The notes beneath the pieces were generated by a model. It was not told where the DNA came from. It was given only the letters and a program-made list of their open reading frames with translations, and did no database searches. The position numbers and the translations under genes were made by a program. From positions 91,708-155,707 of the forward strand of contig NZ_JANCLU010000012.1 of the NCBI RefSeq assembly GCF_024294805.1: DNA of 64,000 bases, given 5' to 3'. Source of the DNA: Alsobacter ponti. Its GTDB lineage: Bacteria > Pseudomonadota > Alphaproteobacteria > Rhizobiales > Beijerinckiaceae. Below are positions 63,671 through 64,000 of this stretch, one piece after another (within the stretch, counting starts at the first letter, position 1; each line of letters begins with the position of its first letter).

Positions 63671-64000
63671 TCAGTTCTTCTTGGTCTCGCCCGACATGCC
63701 GCCCATCCCCGACATGCCGCCCATCCCGGACATGCCGCCCATTCCGCTCATGCCACCCATGCCGGACATGCCGCCCATGCCCGACATGCCGCCCATGCCG
63801 GACATTCCGCCCATACCGGACATGCCACCCATGCCGGTCGGCGCGACGCTCCACTGAGTGCAGACCCAGTTGCCGTTGCCGGCCATGCCGCTCATGCCGG
63901 ACATGCCGCCCATGCCGGACATTCCGCCCATGCCGGACATGCCGCCCATGCCGGACATGCCGCCCATGCCGGACATTCCGCCCATGCCGGACATGCCGCC
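63671..64000 (-). CDS. Met-rich MSGMGG-repeat protein, 3' part
   Basis: The frame is open to the window edge (110 codons seen), so the start lies outside. It is almost entirely the hexapeptide MSGMGG repeated, interrupted once by a unique segment (AGNGNWVCTQWSVAPTG) with one Cys and two Trp, and ends MSGETKKN. Met every third residue recalls the Met-rich repeats of copper- and silver-handling periplasmic proteins (PcoA/CopA type). It is the upstream gene in the pentaheme-molybdoenzyme operon. A metal-binding or surface structural role is inference; whether it has a signal peptide cannot be seen. Confidence 0.8.
   Translation of the reverse strand, partial: GGMSGMGGMSGMGGMSGMGGMSGMGGMSGMGGMSGMSGMAGNGNWVCTQWSVAPTGMGGMSGMGGMSGMGGMSGMGGMSGMGGMSGMGGMSGMGGMSGMGGMSGETKKN
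63674..64000. repeat. Tandem 18-bp coding repeat
   Basis: Units of 18 bp (CCCGACATGCCGCCCAT and close variants on the + strand) run from about 63688 to 63838 and again from about 63882 to the window edge, split by a ~45-bp unique segment. Differences between units are mostly third-base changes, so the repeat is maintained at protein level as MSGMGG. Copy number is likely to vary between strains and to cause assembly problems. Confidence 0.85.

Noticed and set aside
63642-63857. + strand frame encoding a MPPMPD-type repeat
   Set aside because: Complement of the MSGMGG coding repeat. The - strand frame matches the direction of the whole operon and continues past the window edge.
63688-64000. 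Repeat array considered as CRISPR
   Set aside because: Units are contiguous 18-bp coding repeats without unique spacers.

Overview
The window is GC-rich (strong G/C third-position bias) and reads as chromosomal DNA of an alphaproteobacterium, most likely Hyphomicrobiales (Rhizobiales). Evidence includes an NDUFA12-type complex I accessory gene, the NDUFA12 / OsmC / DUF2155 / aat / accC / accB / DsbA / M48 neighbourhood typical of that order, a B12-dependent ribonucleotide reductase as nrdJ, and a cluster of GANTC (CcrM-type) sites. No rRNA, tRNA, CRISPR array or transposase was recognised.

1-22.9 kb: a Ysc/Bsc-like type III secretion (T3SS) island. The left edge holds the end of an unknown gene, sctV and a small gene on the + strand. 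Converging on them is a long - strand block. Read in transcription order from 22.4 kb downwards it is: Crp/Fnr regulator, YscE-like needle chaperone, sctF, sctC, sctW, small chaperone, sctI, J, K, L, N, O, P, Q, R, S, T, U. Many junctions are 4-bp ATGA/GTGA overlaps. Beyond sctU lie two probable effector units, each preceded by the same 17-bp motif (16/17 identical): a 687-aa patatin-like phospholipase (ExoU-like) with a CesT-type chaperone (SpcU-like), and a 535-aa protein with kinase-like residues followed by an unknown 212-aa protein. sctD and the translocators are not in the window and may lie to the left.

22.9-39.2 kb: housekeeping genes. nrdJ has a recognisable NrdR box and promoter. 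It is followed by the complex I/OsmC/DUF2155 set, aat-accC-accB (fatty-acid synthesis, N-degron pathway), a DsbA-like thiol oxidoreductase, a periplasmic M48-TPR protease, a class I aminotransferase, adenine deaminase and an Atm1-like ABC exporter.

39.2-42.6 kb: a gap with a possible small RNA, a TIM-barrel protein overlapping a Gfo/Idh/MocA dehydrogenase, a GFA-family protein and a Crp/Fnr regulator.

42.6-55.2 kb: dissimilatory nitrate reduction. A perfect FNR/Dnr-type site lies between the divergent regulator and narK (a NarK1-NarK2 fusion). narGHJI follow, then a parvulin isomerase, a His/Cys-tailed 124-aa protein, a beta-carbonic anhydrase, a DUF2478 protein and an acyl-CoA thioesterase, all on the + strand.

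55.2-64.0 kb: a - strand respiratory module. In transcription order it encodes a Met-rich MSGMGG-repeat protein (cut by the window edge), a pentaheme cytochrome c, a Tat-exported DMSO-reductase-family molybdoenzyme, a four-cluster Fe-S subunit, a TorD-like chaperone, a sensor kinase with a CXXCH motif in its periplasmic domain and a sigma-54 response regulator. The substrate is unknown. With the nitrate reductase it suggests an organism that respires at least two alternative acceptors. This module and the effector units are the most novel-looking parts of the window.
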